The notes under the pieces are model-generated. The model was not told the origin of the DNA and ran no database searches. It worked only from the letters and a program-made list of their open reading frames with translations. 16,024 nucleotides of DNA from an uncultured Clostridia bacterium (GTDB lineage Bacteria > Bacillota > Clostridia > Oscillospirales > Butyricicoccaceae), in NCBI GenBank assembly GCA_910589115.1, contig CAJUSB010000079.1, forward strand, positions 1 to 16,024. Reading direction: 5' to 3'. Shown in pieces: positions 7,601-15,886 of the stretch. A program made the translations under genes and the position numbers. Every line of letters starts with the position of its first letter. Position 1 is the first letter of the stretch.

Positions 7601-10600
7601 CCACAGCGCTTCGCTGTCAAACTTGTCAGAGGCGTTCAGGTTGTCAATCCATACCTTGCCGGTGAACTCAGCCGGGTTCTTCGGGGTACGGACGATAATA
7701 CGGTTCGTGTACGGCAAACCGGATTCCTTAATACGGATATCATTTTCCGGTGCCAGCGCATACAGGCTCGCGGCGCCGTCTACAAAGATTTCCTTCTCTT
7801 CGTAACCAATCGCGGTCTTGCCTTCTTCTACCATGGAATCCTGGAGCTTGAGAAGGTTGTCAGACCCCTCTACGAGTTCAAAGCTCTTTGCCCATTCGGG
7901 TGCGACCTTATCCCATGCCTCGCCGTACTTTGCGCTAATGCTCATTGCGGTCGAGTTGAACATGGTTTCCATTTCGCCCACAGGCGTAACGTCACGCAGT
8001 TCTACATCCTTCATCAGGGACGCCTTGACCGAATCAGCTGCCTTAAAGACCTTTGCTTCATTTTCGCGGCAGTCTTCCATCCATGCGTCATAATCTTCCT
8101 GAATGATGTATTTGCCTTGCAGCAGCTTGTCTGCGGCAGCCTTGAACTGCGCTGCATATGCAGCGTAACCGCCCGGATATGCTTCCTTGATCTCTTCATC
8201 CGTGAAATAGACCATGCTGCCCTCGGTGCCGCGCTTTGTCAGGTCTTCGCCTACTACAGCATCGAAATACTTCGCAACCGGCGCTTCAATCTTCGGGGAA
8301 CGCAGGCCGTCCTTGTGGTTGCCCCAGCTGTCAAGATCGCCGCTCATGACCACACTGTCCGGCGCGGGAGTCCCCTCGGTTACCCAAAGGTCAATGTTTT
8401 CCAGTGCAGCGGTGACGAACTGATCCAGATGTACATCGCCCTCTACATGGTCGCCGGTATATCCCTTGATATCACGGGAGGTGCCGTCCGGCTTTGCTGC
8501 CGCGATCTCATAGTTATTCGGCAGAATTGCCGCCGTCGGGATTGCATGAGGTGCGCTTGTCACTTCATACAGACGGTTCATCGGGGAAGTGGGCACATTA
8601 TAGTACCAGCCGGAAGTCGGGCCAGCCAGACGCATCGCCGTCTCAAAACCAGACATCATGGCAATATACGGCTCGTTTGTCTTGGTAAAGTCGGGCGTTC
8701 CGGTGACCTTTACGCCAGTCGAAAGCTCCGTCGTTGCCTTGCCGCCGACCAGACCTACATAACCATCCCAAATAACCTCGCCGTTGCGGGCCTTGTTAAT
8801 GTAAGGATAGAATACGTCTAAGTAGGTATTCAGATACATATGGGACTGGCTCTGCCCCATCAGGTAGGAACGGCCCTCGGATTTGATCTTTGCTGCCAAA
8901 TCTGCATCAAACAATTTTTCAGGCTGCTCTTTCAGCACCGTACCCAGCTGGGAAATCATATCCCAAACAAGACCGTTCTCAAAGGTGCCTGCGTTTTCCT
9001 TATCCGTCCAGTCCTTGCTGATGTTCGCATTATCGACACACCAGTCCAGATCCTTATAACGCTCCGGATTGAAGTTCTTCAATGCCTGTGCAGTGGAGGA
9101 CTTGGAGGTAATGCCAATATAAATATCACCGTTGCGGATCATGTTTTCATAGCTTCTGCGGAATACGTCTTCCAAATCCACGCCGGAAGATGCATTCAGG
9201 ATATCAACATAGACCCTGCCGGAGAACTCGCTCGCTTCTGTCGGGTAATGAATCAGAAGACGCGTCGTATAGTCTGCACCCTTGGTCTTAATAACCGGAA
9301 CATTTACGCCGTTCGCATGGAGGCCGTATACGTTCGCCTTACCGGTCATAAAGACTTCCTTCTCGTAGTAAGTGCCAGCCTTTTTCCCTGCCGCACGCGA
9401 AGCGGAAGCCGCAGAAGGATTATCCGTACACGGATCAACCGCATAATACTTGCTCACGAGTGCCGGGATGTTGCCGACTGAGCAATACATGGACGAGAAC
9501 GGATGGCTTTTCTCCTCGAAGTGGTCCGGATGGGACATCCGGACCTCGTAAGGGATATCCCTTACCTCGAATCCGTCCGTGATATTCGTCATTTGTGCGA
9601 CGATTGCGGCCCGGTCGGGACTGTCGGTCACTACCGGCGTCTCGGGACGGCTGGAACTGCCGCCGCCTACATTGGGTCTGCGGTTCGGATTGTTGCTGGA
9701 GGAAGGTTTGCTCTCTTCCTTCTTGTCGTCCTTTTTATCGGGTTTTTTCTCCTCTTCCTTGACTGGCTCAGTCGTGCCGCCTGCCGAAGGAAGCGCCGCC
9801 GCAATGGTCGTCTTTGAAACGCGTTCGCCGTTAACCATAACGCCGTCCGTCACGTTCGGAGAAAGGAACAATGTACCGGCAATTACGCCTTCCAGCGAAA
9901 CGCCATTGACACTAACATATACGTTACCGCTCATGTCCCCGCGGAAGGTTCCCGCAGAATTATAATAGCCGGAGAAGGTGCTGTCCAGCATGGCGACAAT
10001 CTCTGCACGGGTCATGGCATTGGCTGCGCCAAAACCGCCGTTTGAGTAGCCGTTCAGGAACCCGTTCGCCACTGCTGCGCTGACTGCCCCGCGCGCCCAG
10101 TCGGCAATCTGCCCACTGTCCGTAAAGCGGTCAAGACCTGCTGTGCTGCTGGTGTCAATGCCAAGCACCTTTGTGAAAACTACCGCGACTTCCTGCCGGG
10201 TAATTGCGTCGTCCGGGCGCATCTTTCCATTTGCGCCGCCCGCAATACCGGCCGCGACCGCCTTTGCAATATCATCATAATACCATGCACCGGGCTTCAC
10301 ATCGGTAAATGCCGAGATATCGGCTTTCACTGTATTGTTTTGCAGCCGGTTCATGATGGCGAACAGCTGCGCACGAGACAAGGATGCATCCGGCGCAAAC
10401 CGATCCTGTGCCACGCCGCTGACCAGCCCGTAATCGACCCAGCGTCCGATCTTATCCTTTGCCCAGTGCCCGTTCAGGTCCGCAAATGCATTGGCTCCTG
10501 CCGCCGCATACACCTCGGCTGCGGATGCCGGACGATTGGATACGGCTCCGGCGGGCGGCACCACGGTACCGCAGACCATTGCCGCTGTCAGGCATCCGGC

Positions 10601-10624
10601 CAGACATTTCTGCAATCGTTTCAT
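4622..10624 (-). CDS. Giant S-layer-anchored protein with three tandem alpha/beta-hydrolase domains
   Basis: Exported surface protein of 2000 residues. A signal peptide (about 1-27, cleavage near PAGA/VS) precedes three SLH repeats (about 46-95, 105-155, 166-215; TRQE and TRAE motifs), which in this family bind pyruvylated wall polysaccharide. A small beta-rich segment (226-280) and a Lys/Glu then Ser/Asn/Pro linker (284-335) follow. Three full copies of an alpha/beta-hydrolase domain resembling Abhydrolase_10 occupy about 355-875, 877-1405 and 1415-1910. Nucleophile elbows are GQSQS (S592), GQSQS (S1138) and AQSSS (S1619). Histidines are H693, H1250 and H1718, in SAPH, GVPH and GAPH. Candidate acids are E661, E1220 and E1690. 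An 86-residue acidic Glu/Asp/Thr/Pro tail (1915-2000) has no LPxTG motif. The ATG follows AGGAGGG by 9 bases. Probable esterase or amidase acting outside the cell; substrate unknown. The triad assignment is inferred from the three-way internal alignment. Confidence 0.92.
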   Translation of the reverse strand: MKRLQKCLAGCLTAAMVCGTVVPPAGAVSNRPASAAEVYAAAGANAFADLNGHWAKDKIGRWVDYGLVSGVAQDRFAPDASLSRAQLFAIMNRLQNNTVKADISAFTDVKPGAWYYDDIAKAVAAGIAGGANGKMRPDDAITRQEVAVVFTKVLGIDTSSTAGLDRFTDSGQIADWARGAVSAAVANGFLNGYSNGGFGAANAMTRAEIVAMLDSTFSGYYNSAGTFRGDMSGNVYVSVNGVSLEGVIAGTLFLSPNVTDGVMVNGERVSKTTIAAALPSAGGTTEPVKEEEKKPDKKDDKKEESKPSSSNNPNRRPNVGGGSSSRPETPVVTDSPDRAAIVAQMTNITDGFEVRDIPYEVRMSHPDHFEEKSHPFSSMYCSVGNIPALVSKYYAVDPCTDNPSAASASRAAGKKAGTYYEKEVFMTGKANVYGLHANGVNVPVIKTKGADYTTRLLIHYPTEASEFSGRVYVDILNASSGVDLEDVFRRSYENMIRNGDIYIGITSKSSTAQALKNFNPERYKDLDWCVDNANISKDWTDKENAGTFENGLVWDMISQLGTVLKEQPEKLFDADLAAKIKSEGRSYLMGQSQSHMYLNTYLDVFYPYINKARNGEVIWDGYVGLVGGKATTELSTGVKVTGTPDFTKTNEPYIAMMSGFETAMRLAGPTSGWYYNVPTSPMNRLYEVTSAPHAIPTAAILPNNYEIAAAKPDGTSRDIKGYTGDHVEGDVHLDQFVTAALENIDLWVTEGTPAPDSVVMSGDLDSWGNHKDGLRSPKIEAPVAKYFDAVVGEDLTKRGTEGSMVYFTDEEIKEAYPGGYAAYAAQFKAAADKLLQGKYIIQEDYDAWMEDCRENEAKVFKAADSVKASLMKDVELRDVTPVGEMETMFNSTAMSISAKYGEAWDKVAPEWAKSFELVEGSDNLLKLQDSMVEEGKTAIGYEEKEIFVDGAASLYALAPENDIRIKESGLPYTNRIIVRTPKNPAEFTGKVWIDNLNASDKFDSEALWRRAGAMIMNNGDAYIGISSKPLTIKTLQIFGEQVGRSDYNDLSWKSPNTYIFSKFTKTSTDMQGNVTNNLENHKKGLYRDTEIINTDIGFLWDIIAQTGYAAKNSANWEMLFNITGSFNKPVKTYLFGQSQSGFNATTYGLFHQLLEEENVATLPYDGIMTMVSTKFPARSLNQSDKNIPKTEGLEIDMGARGTMAYYVPELETPFFFAAGENDMNPALFEKVVADKRFSNVRYFEMAGVPHSDNNTPSFPTNDILSKAVTGGKSGAESSMNYLAFDADTETYSVKPDGSDINANMFVRGLLTALSEGRMPANQFIQTLTTETANAVGGLQSPQVSVPLNIYQKNGKMAPIADVSYTAESYKTAFKAALDKLVADEWILPIDVQYMTAYAERMAKKMDIAGSMKSELTVDEIPYDEGVDYHDGVISESHAFNSMYCSNGKETKYDENPEPVRFDTDYGYEEHEFFLTGTASTYDYNKEKKKLSIDVTDIDYTTRAMVRYPQNAADFNGTVVIDLMNITAGYENEDLWRRSYKYLMEEGYGYIGLTYNNTGIQSLKKFDAERYADLQWYDGAYKNAMAFDVISQLGTLLRTPDGEDMLGGYSIDNVVLTAQSSSAYYLNGYLHAFDSYLATANNGKPLFDGYINIVGSALGIAIDNPDNYQNAFMGAFPQTAAPMVAVMSEFEASAAGPFGYPETADKENFWLYEVAGAPHSDPMSPILPNFAELTKANTKGAPVTDKDYAKGEYESELQLDQVVTGALDNLVKRIKDNTFKMPSAEKIRIEVGKKDAYGNTKGGIRMPQIEAPLATFKASASKPDGTPNPSATHGSMVYLTWGDLVKRYGEDADEKTAQVSDLFANYKEAFADAANALCEAGFIRATERDALIAWSEDQESIFEAAKTAFDGAAPAMELDDAEEPEKTVKDEASDDEKPGTEEEEGEPVVDGDDKSDDENVTEETDADETTNSEGQDSEQTETPEPPEVSEDTETPDSADET

Positions 10625-10814
10625 TCTGTAGTTCCCTCCTGATAAAGATTTTTGTGCTGTTTGGACTTTCCGCTATGCTGAATTCCGGGAGCTCTTTTCG
10701 GATCATCATCCGTACGTCCCCTTTTACCGTTGGTGCGAACGCTCGCTCGTATCCTCCTTTTCGCGCTTTGACCTGTTGTTTTCCATTTTATCAGACGGAT
10801 TCAGCCCTGTTTCT

Positions 10815-10823
10815 ATTGTACCA
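10815..10823 (-). promoter_or_regulatory. Possible extended -10 promoter of the hydrolase locus
   Basis: On the minus strand this reads TGGTACAAT, an extended -10 (TG-N-TACAAT, one mismatch from TATAAT). No good -35 box lies 16 to 18 bases upstream, so recognition would rely on the TG extension or on an activator such as the locus's own AraC-type regulator. It would give a leader of roughly 185 bases. Weak evidence. Confidence 0.35.
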
Positions 10824-11252
10824 TTATCCATATACCGGGGTATCGTGTAATATCCGCAACTTTCTATAACAATTTTGTCATGCGTACAAAACCAGATGTG
10901 GAAATTTGTAGAAATTACATAATTTGGCGGGCTGCTGAAAGGTATTTGATAAGCGAGCCTCTACAGCGCAGGCTGTCCGCACAGGCTTTCCCGACAGCGG
11001 CGGAACACAGCGCAAACGGGCAGAATGAGTGCTGCGGAACCTGAAAAAACAGCGCGGCCAGGGCATACAAACCATCATTATTTGCATATACTCCTATTCT
11101 CTCTCCATTCAAGAGAAGATCAAACATCAGATTTTCAGAAGTGTTATAATTTTTCTTTTTTACACTCCCTGTTTCAGGACGGCAGTCCCCGGCAGCTATC
11201 CTGATATCCGGAGAAGTGCGGGCGCAGTAAATTTATTTCGTTATTTGACGGC

Positions 11253-11281
11253 TTGTGTGCGTGCCTGCAATATGGTATAAT
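11253..11281 (+). promoter_or_regulatory. lepA promoter, sigma-A type with extended -10
   Basis: A perfect TATAAT at 11276-11281 is preceded by TGG (extended -10). A TTGTGT -35 box sits at 11253-11258 with an ideal 17-base spacer. Transcription would begin around 11288, giving a leader of about 35 bases with AAGGAG at 11310-11315. Confidence 0.75.
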
Positions 11282-11323
11282 AACTGCAAGAAATTATTCC
11301 CTTCTTAATAAGGAGTATCGAAA

Positions 11324-13132
<1,809 letters not shown>

Positions 13133-13139
13133 CCGCCCT

Positions 13140-14237
13140 ATGCTGGGACTTTATTTCCACATTCCGTTCTGTGCCTCCAAGTGCAGCTACTGCGATTTTT
13201 ACTCTTTTCCAGGCACTGACGCACAGATGGACCGTTACACCGCTGCACTTTGCCAGAGTATAAAGACATTTCCGCCGGAACCGGCTGATACAGTCTACTT
13301 TGGCGGGGGCACCCCTTCCCTGCTTGGCGGGGCACGCCTTACTGCGATTCTAAACGCTGCAAGGGAGCATTTCCAACTCACGCGTGATGCAGAAATCACT
13401 GTGGAATGCAACCCGGACAGCATGAATGCGGCGTTTCTGTCAGCGCTGCGCACTGCCGGGGTAAACCGCCTGTCTATCGGCATCCAATCCGCTCACGCGG
13501 ATGAACTGCGGCTGCTTGGGCGGCGGCATACTTTCCGACAAGCACAGGAAGCCATCCTACTTGCAAAAGAGTACGGATTCGATAATCTCGCAGTTGACCT
13601 GATGTGCGGCCTGCCCGGACAAACCACCGAAAAGCTGATGTATTCGCTTGAGCAAGTGCTTGCGCTGCACCCGGCGCATCTCTCGTGCTATGGGCTAAAG
13701 CTCGAAGAGGGCACGCCGCTTTTCCGCACACAGCCTGACCTGCCCGATGACGATACGCAAGCAGAGGCTTGGGAAGCGCTGTGCAGCCGCCTTGCATCAG
13801 CTGGTTTTCTGCATTACGAAATCTCTAATTTCTGCAAACCGGGCCGCCGTTCCCGGCACAATTCAAAATACTGGGACTTATCAGAGTATCTTGGTCTGGG
13901 TGCGGCGGCACATTCTTTTTATCGGGGAGAGCGTTTTGCCTTTCCGCGTGACGCGGGCGCATTTATTGGGGGAGTACAGCCCATCCCGGAAGAGGCGGTC
14001 AGCGGTTTTAACGCGCGGGAGGAATATTTGATGCTGCGCCTACGCACTTCAGAGGGAATCAGCCGTGCTGATTATGAACGGCGATTCGGCGATTTTTACC
14101 CTATTTTTCAAACGCTGCGTGCGCTGGAACCGCATGGGCTCACGCTATGCAGCGCCTCGGCCTGCCGTCTGAGCGAACGCGGTTTCCTTGTTTCAAACGC
14201 CATTATCCGCCTTTTGCTCCAAACGATACACTCGTGA
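13140..14237 (+). CDS. hemW: Radical SAM heme chaperone / HemN-like protein HemW
   Basis: Cytoplasmic radical SAM protein of 365 residues. C11, C15 and C18 in CASKCSYCDFYS form the C-x3-C-x2-C site for the [4Fe-4S] cluster. The following residue is not the extra cysteine of true coproporphyrinogen dehydrogenase HemN, which is why HemW is preferred. GGGTPS (55-60), VECNPDS (88-94), SIGIQS (112-117), HYEISNF (225-231) and HNSKYW (240-245) are family signatures. HemW proteins bind heme and are thought to deliver it to respiratory proteins, but many are annotated as coproporphyrinogen III oxidase. The frame is open upstream inside lepA. The ATG at 13140 is chosen because it is 7 bp after the lepA stop, starts the conserved LYFHIPFC strand, and is served by GAGG at 13124-13127. 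It is co-transcribed with lepA. The usual next genes in many Bacillota (hrcA-grpE-dnaK) are not present. Confidence 0.95.
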   Translation: MLGLYFHIPFCASKCSYCDFYSFPGTDAQMDRYTAALCQSIKTFPPEPADTVYFGGGTPSLLGGARLTAILNAAREHFQLTRDAEITVECNPDSMNAAFLSALRTAGVNRLSIGIQSAHADELRLLGRRHTFRQAQEAILLAKEYGFDNLAVDLMCGLPGQTTEKLMYSLEQVLALHPAHLSCYGLKLEEGTPLFRTQPDLPDDDTQAEAWEALCSRLASAGFLHYEISNFCKPGRRSRHNSKYWDLSEYLGLGAAAHSFYRGERFAFPRDAGAFIGGVQPIPEEAVSGFNAREEYLMLRLRTSEGISRADYERRFGDFYPIFQTLRALEPHGLTLCSASACRLSERGFLVSNAIIRLLLQTIHS

Positions 14238-14274
14238 GCGCTGAAAAACTCCATTTGTTCCGCCTGCGCGGCGA

Positions 14275-14443
14275 GCGGTCCTGCCGGACAGCGGTCCTAC
14301 GCGGACAGCGGTCCTACGCGGACGGCGGTCCTACGCGGACAGCGGTCCTGCGCGGACAGCGGTCCTGCGCGGACAGCGGTCCTACGCGGACAGCGGTCCT
14401 GCGCGGACAGCGGTCCTACGCGGACAGCGGTCCTACGCGGACA
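14275..14443 (+). repeat. Ten tandem copies of a 17-bp unit (minisatellite)
   Basis: The unit is GCGGTCCTRCGCGGACA. Nine 17-bp copies run from 14291 to 14443 and a 16-bp first copy (one base missing) from 14275 to 14290. Copies differ only at the R position (A or G), plus one with GGACG instead of GGACA. Each contains GTCC-N5-GGAC, so each can form a tiny stem. The unit length is not a multiple of three and the array lies between stop and start codons, so it is non-coding. A variant single copy of the GTCC-N5-GGAC core occurs at 129-141. This looks like a variable-number tandem repeat, probably expanded by replication slippage from the dispersed element described at the left edge. Confidence 0.92.
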
Positions 14444-14474
14444 GCGCCAGAGGGACTCGTCCCTCTGGACTCCC
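14431..14474 (+). repeat. Second copy of the gene-terminal palindromic element
   Basis: Following the last array unit, after four bases, is a perfect palindrome: CCAGAGGGA (14447-14455), loop CTCG, TCCCTCTGG (14460-14468), then ACTCCC. The left-edge element read on the minus strand has the same order: GTCC-N5-GGAC, four bases, CCAAAGGGC, GCT, GCCCTCTGG, ACTCCC. Both copies lie directly 3' of a coding gene in the same relative orientation. The stem could end the lepA-hemW transcript or protect its 3' end, although no uridine run follows it. A further GC-rich stretch (14478-14502) follows, as it does in the left copy. Confidence 0.75.
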
Positions 14475-14565
14475 TTCCATCGCCTGCGGGCGGGACGGGA
14501 GCAGGACATTTGTTTTATTTACCGCATTCTATGAAAATACGTTTGAGCTGACAGAGGATTTTTTT

Positions 14566-15111
14566 ATGATTGAACCACTGGACACCCCACGTCTCCATCT
14601 GCGTCCACTTACCCTAGCGGATGAACCCCGGCTGCGTCTGATTTTACAAGACCTTAAAGTCGTGTACGCCTGGGAACACGCATTCTCCGACGAAGAAATC
14701 CACGAATGGCTGTTGGAAAACCTGCGCCGCTACCGCACTGACGGCTACAGCTATATGGCAGTGGAAACCCGTGACAACTGCGAACTGGCCGGACTATCCG
14801 GCCTGCTGACCGAGCACGTAGACGGGAACGCGATTCCCGGAATCGGCTGGATTTTCGGTCAGCGTTTTTGGGGGCAAGGACTCGCACAGGAAAGCGCAAA
14901 GGCGCTGTTGTCCACCGCATTTCGTATGCCCGGCATCACCCGGGTAATCGCAACGATCCGTCCGGAAAACACTCCATCTATAAGTCTTGCGGAACGGCTC
15001 GGAATGCAGCAAAACGGGATCTTTACCAAACTATACCGCGGCAAGCAAATGCCCCATCTCATTTATGAAATCAACCGTGACGGTTGGCACCCCCTCAGTG
15101 CAAAACAATAA
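14566..15111 (+). CDS. GNAT family N-acetyltransferase, RimJ/RimL-like
   Basis: Cytoplasmic acetyl-CoA-dependent acetyltransferase of 181 residues, the normal size for this family. The N-terminal LDTPRLHLRPLTLAD start is typical of Acetyltransf_3 proteins related to RimJ/RimL. The central GIGWIFGQRFWGQGLAQE (92-109) is motif A, with the acetyl-CoA pyrophosphate loop at about 100-106. ENTPSISLAERLGM (134-147) is motif B. Relatives acetylate ribosomal protein N-termini, amino acids, antibiotics or small metabolites; the substrate cannot be read from the sequence. The ATG at 14566 follows GAGG (14554-14557) by 8 bases. It is separated from hemW by the repeat array, so it probably has its own transcript, but I found no convincing promoter. 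It ends 3 bp before a bidirectional terminator. Confidence 0.9.
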   Translation: MIEPLDTPRLHLRPLTLADEPRLRLILQDLKVVYAWEHAFSDEEIHEWLLENLRRYRTDGYSYMAVETRDNCELAGLSGLLTEHVDGNAIPGIGWIFGQRFWGQGLAQESAKALLSTAFRMPGITRVIATIRPENTPSISLAERLGMQQNGIFTKLYRGKQMPHLIYEINRDGWHPLSAKQ

Positions 15112-15114
15112 TAT

Positions 15115-15153
15115 AAAGGGAGATAACCGGACAAACCCGTTATCTCCCTTTTT
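15115..15153. terminator. Bidirectional intrinsic terminator
   Basis: A perfect 13-bp stem (AAAGGGAGATAAC 15115-15127 with 15139-15151) encloses an 11-base loop that can extend by two more pairs. On the plus strand it ends in CCCTTTTTC; on the minus strand it is followed by TTTATATTATT. It lies between the convergent acetyltransferase and membrane-protein genes and can serve both. Confidence 0.9.
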
Positions 15154-15159
15154 CATTTA

Positions 15160-15819
15160 TCAGTAAGCAATCACATAAGTATCTAAGTTCTGGAAATCCT
15201 CTTCACTGATTTCCCATATGCCGTCACTGTCCTTTTTCACAAGAACCGTTTGATCGACCGGTTCAAGATAATCAATCGAATCGACCTTGCCCTCAATAAT
15301 GGTCAGGATGCTATCCTGATAGACTGCCTCCAATTCACTCTCGGTCATACTGTCATACTCACCGTTTGAAATCTTTTTATAAAATTCCTCTACAAATGCC
15401 GTTATGTCATCCTCCGAGCGATCCCAAATATCAATCGGATAAATACGAACCGTGACAGTATATCCTTCCTTGGTCTTGTTGGCTTCTCCGACCTCATAGC
15501 GGGAATACTTATAAATTTTATCATACAGTGCAATCACACGTCCGGACATTTCCTGGCTAAGATATTCTTTGTCAAAGCCCACATATCCATAGAAGATATC
15601 CGCCTCCTGAGAAAGCCCTTCCAGATACGCTGTATGTGCCTCCATTGCAGTGATATCCACCAGCTCAACATATTCCGTGCTGTCATCCAAAAACAAATTG
15701 TCCATAATCGATTTGACATACGCATCCGCATGGAATTGATTAGACCGATTGATAAAGAAAACCGCAACCAGCCCAACCACCACACCAATCAGCGGGATAA
15801 TTTTGTCCTTGCTTATCAT
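15160..15819 (-). CDS. Membrane-anchored extracytoplasmic protein of unknown function
   Basis: Protein of 219 residues that I do not recognise. One N-terminal hydrophobic helix (about 7-24) after basic residues suggests a signal anchor. There is no lipobox cysteine, so it is probably an N-in, C-out membrane protein with an acidic extracytoplasmic domain of about 190 residues. That domain alternates predicted helices (AYLEGLSQEADIFYG; DITAFVEEFYKKI) with beta strands (GYTVTVRIYPIDIW; DQTVLVKKDSDGIWEIS), a pattern reminiscent of small NTF2-like or lumazine-binding-like folds found in exported clostridial proteins. That comparison is weak. The ATG follows AAAGGGAG by 8 bases. It is transcribed alone toward the shared terminator. 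Its codons and flanks are AT-richer than those of its neighbours, which may indicate later acquisition. Confidence 0.8.
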   Translation of the reverse strand: MISKDKIIPLIGVVVGLVAVFFINRSNQFHADAYVKSIMDNLFLDDSTEYVELVDITAMEAHTAYLEGLSQEADIFYGYVGFDKEYLSQEMSGRVIALYDKIYKYSRYEVGEANKTKEGYTVTVRIYPIDIWDRSEDDITAFVEEFYKKISNGEYDSMTESELEAVYQDSILTIIEGKVDSIDYLEPVDQTVLVKKDSDGIWEISEEDFQNLDTYVIAY

Positions 15820-15857
15820 AGAATCTTCTCCCTTTCCTAAAAAAACTTATTGCTTAT

Positions 15858-15886
15858 AGTATATCTCTTTTCTGCGCAAATGAAAA
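15858..15886 (-). promoter_or_regulatory. Possible promoter of the membrane-protein gene
   Basis: On the minus strand TTTTCA (15886-15881) and TATACT (15863-15858) are separated by 17 bases. The predicted leader is about 32 bases and carries the AAAGGGAG ribosome site. A second, weaker pair (TTGAGG 16000-15995, 16-base spacer, TATATA 15978-15973) lies farther upstream. Confidence 0.45.

Larger units (their letters stand above)
10625..11323. other. Divergent 699-bp intergenic region
   Basis: This region separates the minus-strand hydrolase locus from lepA. The 11245-11323 end holds the lepA promoter and ribosome site. The 10625-10880 end is AT-rich and holds the leader of the hydrolase gene, including its AGGAGGG ribosome site (10634-10640) and a small CGGAT-CATC-ATCCG palindrome (10700-10713). 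The middle (10920-11160) has no gene I can support. A 70-codon minus-strand frame at 10915-11127 lacks a ribosome site and recognisable similarity. No riboswitch or RNA gene was recognised. Confidence 0.6.

Noticed and set aside
7382..8821. 479-codon open frame on the plus strand inside the hydrolase gene
   Set aside because: It lies antisense to a clearly coding frame with recognisable domains, has no ribosome site, and its translation has no domain-like pattern. It arises from codon structure on the opposite strand. The smaller plus-strand frames over 739-6913 are rejected for the same reason.
10915..11127. 70-codon minus-strand frame in the divergent region
   Set aside because: No ribosome site, no recognisable similarity, and an overlapping frame of similar length. 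It could be a gene remnant, but I cannot support it.
11245..11281. TTGACG as the lepA -35 box
   Set aside because: It is 25 bases from the TATAAT, too far. TTGTGT at 11253 has the correct 17-base spacing.
14275..14443. CRISPR array
   Set aside because: The units are directly adjacent with no spacers, 17 bp is too short for a CRISPR repeat, and no cas gene is present.
14147..14551. 134-codon frame across the tandem repeat
   Set aside because: It begins inside hemW in another frame and is mostly translation of the 17-bp repeat (GPTRTAVLRGQRS-like). It has no ribosome site.
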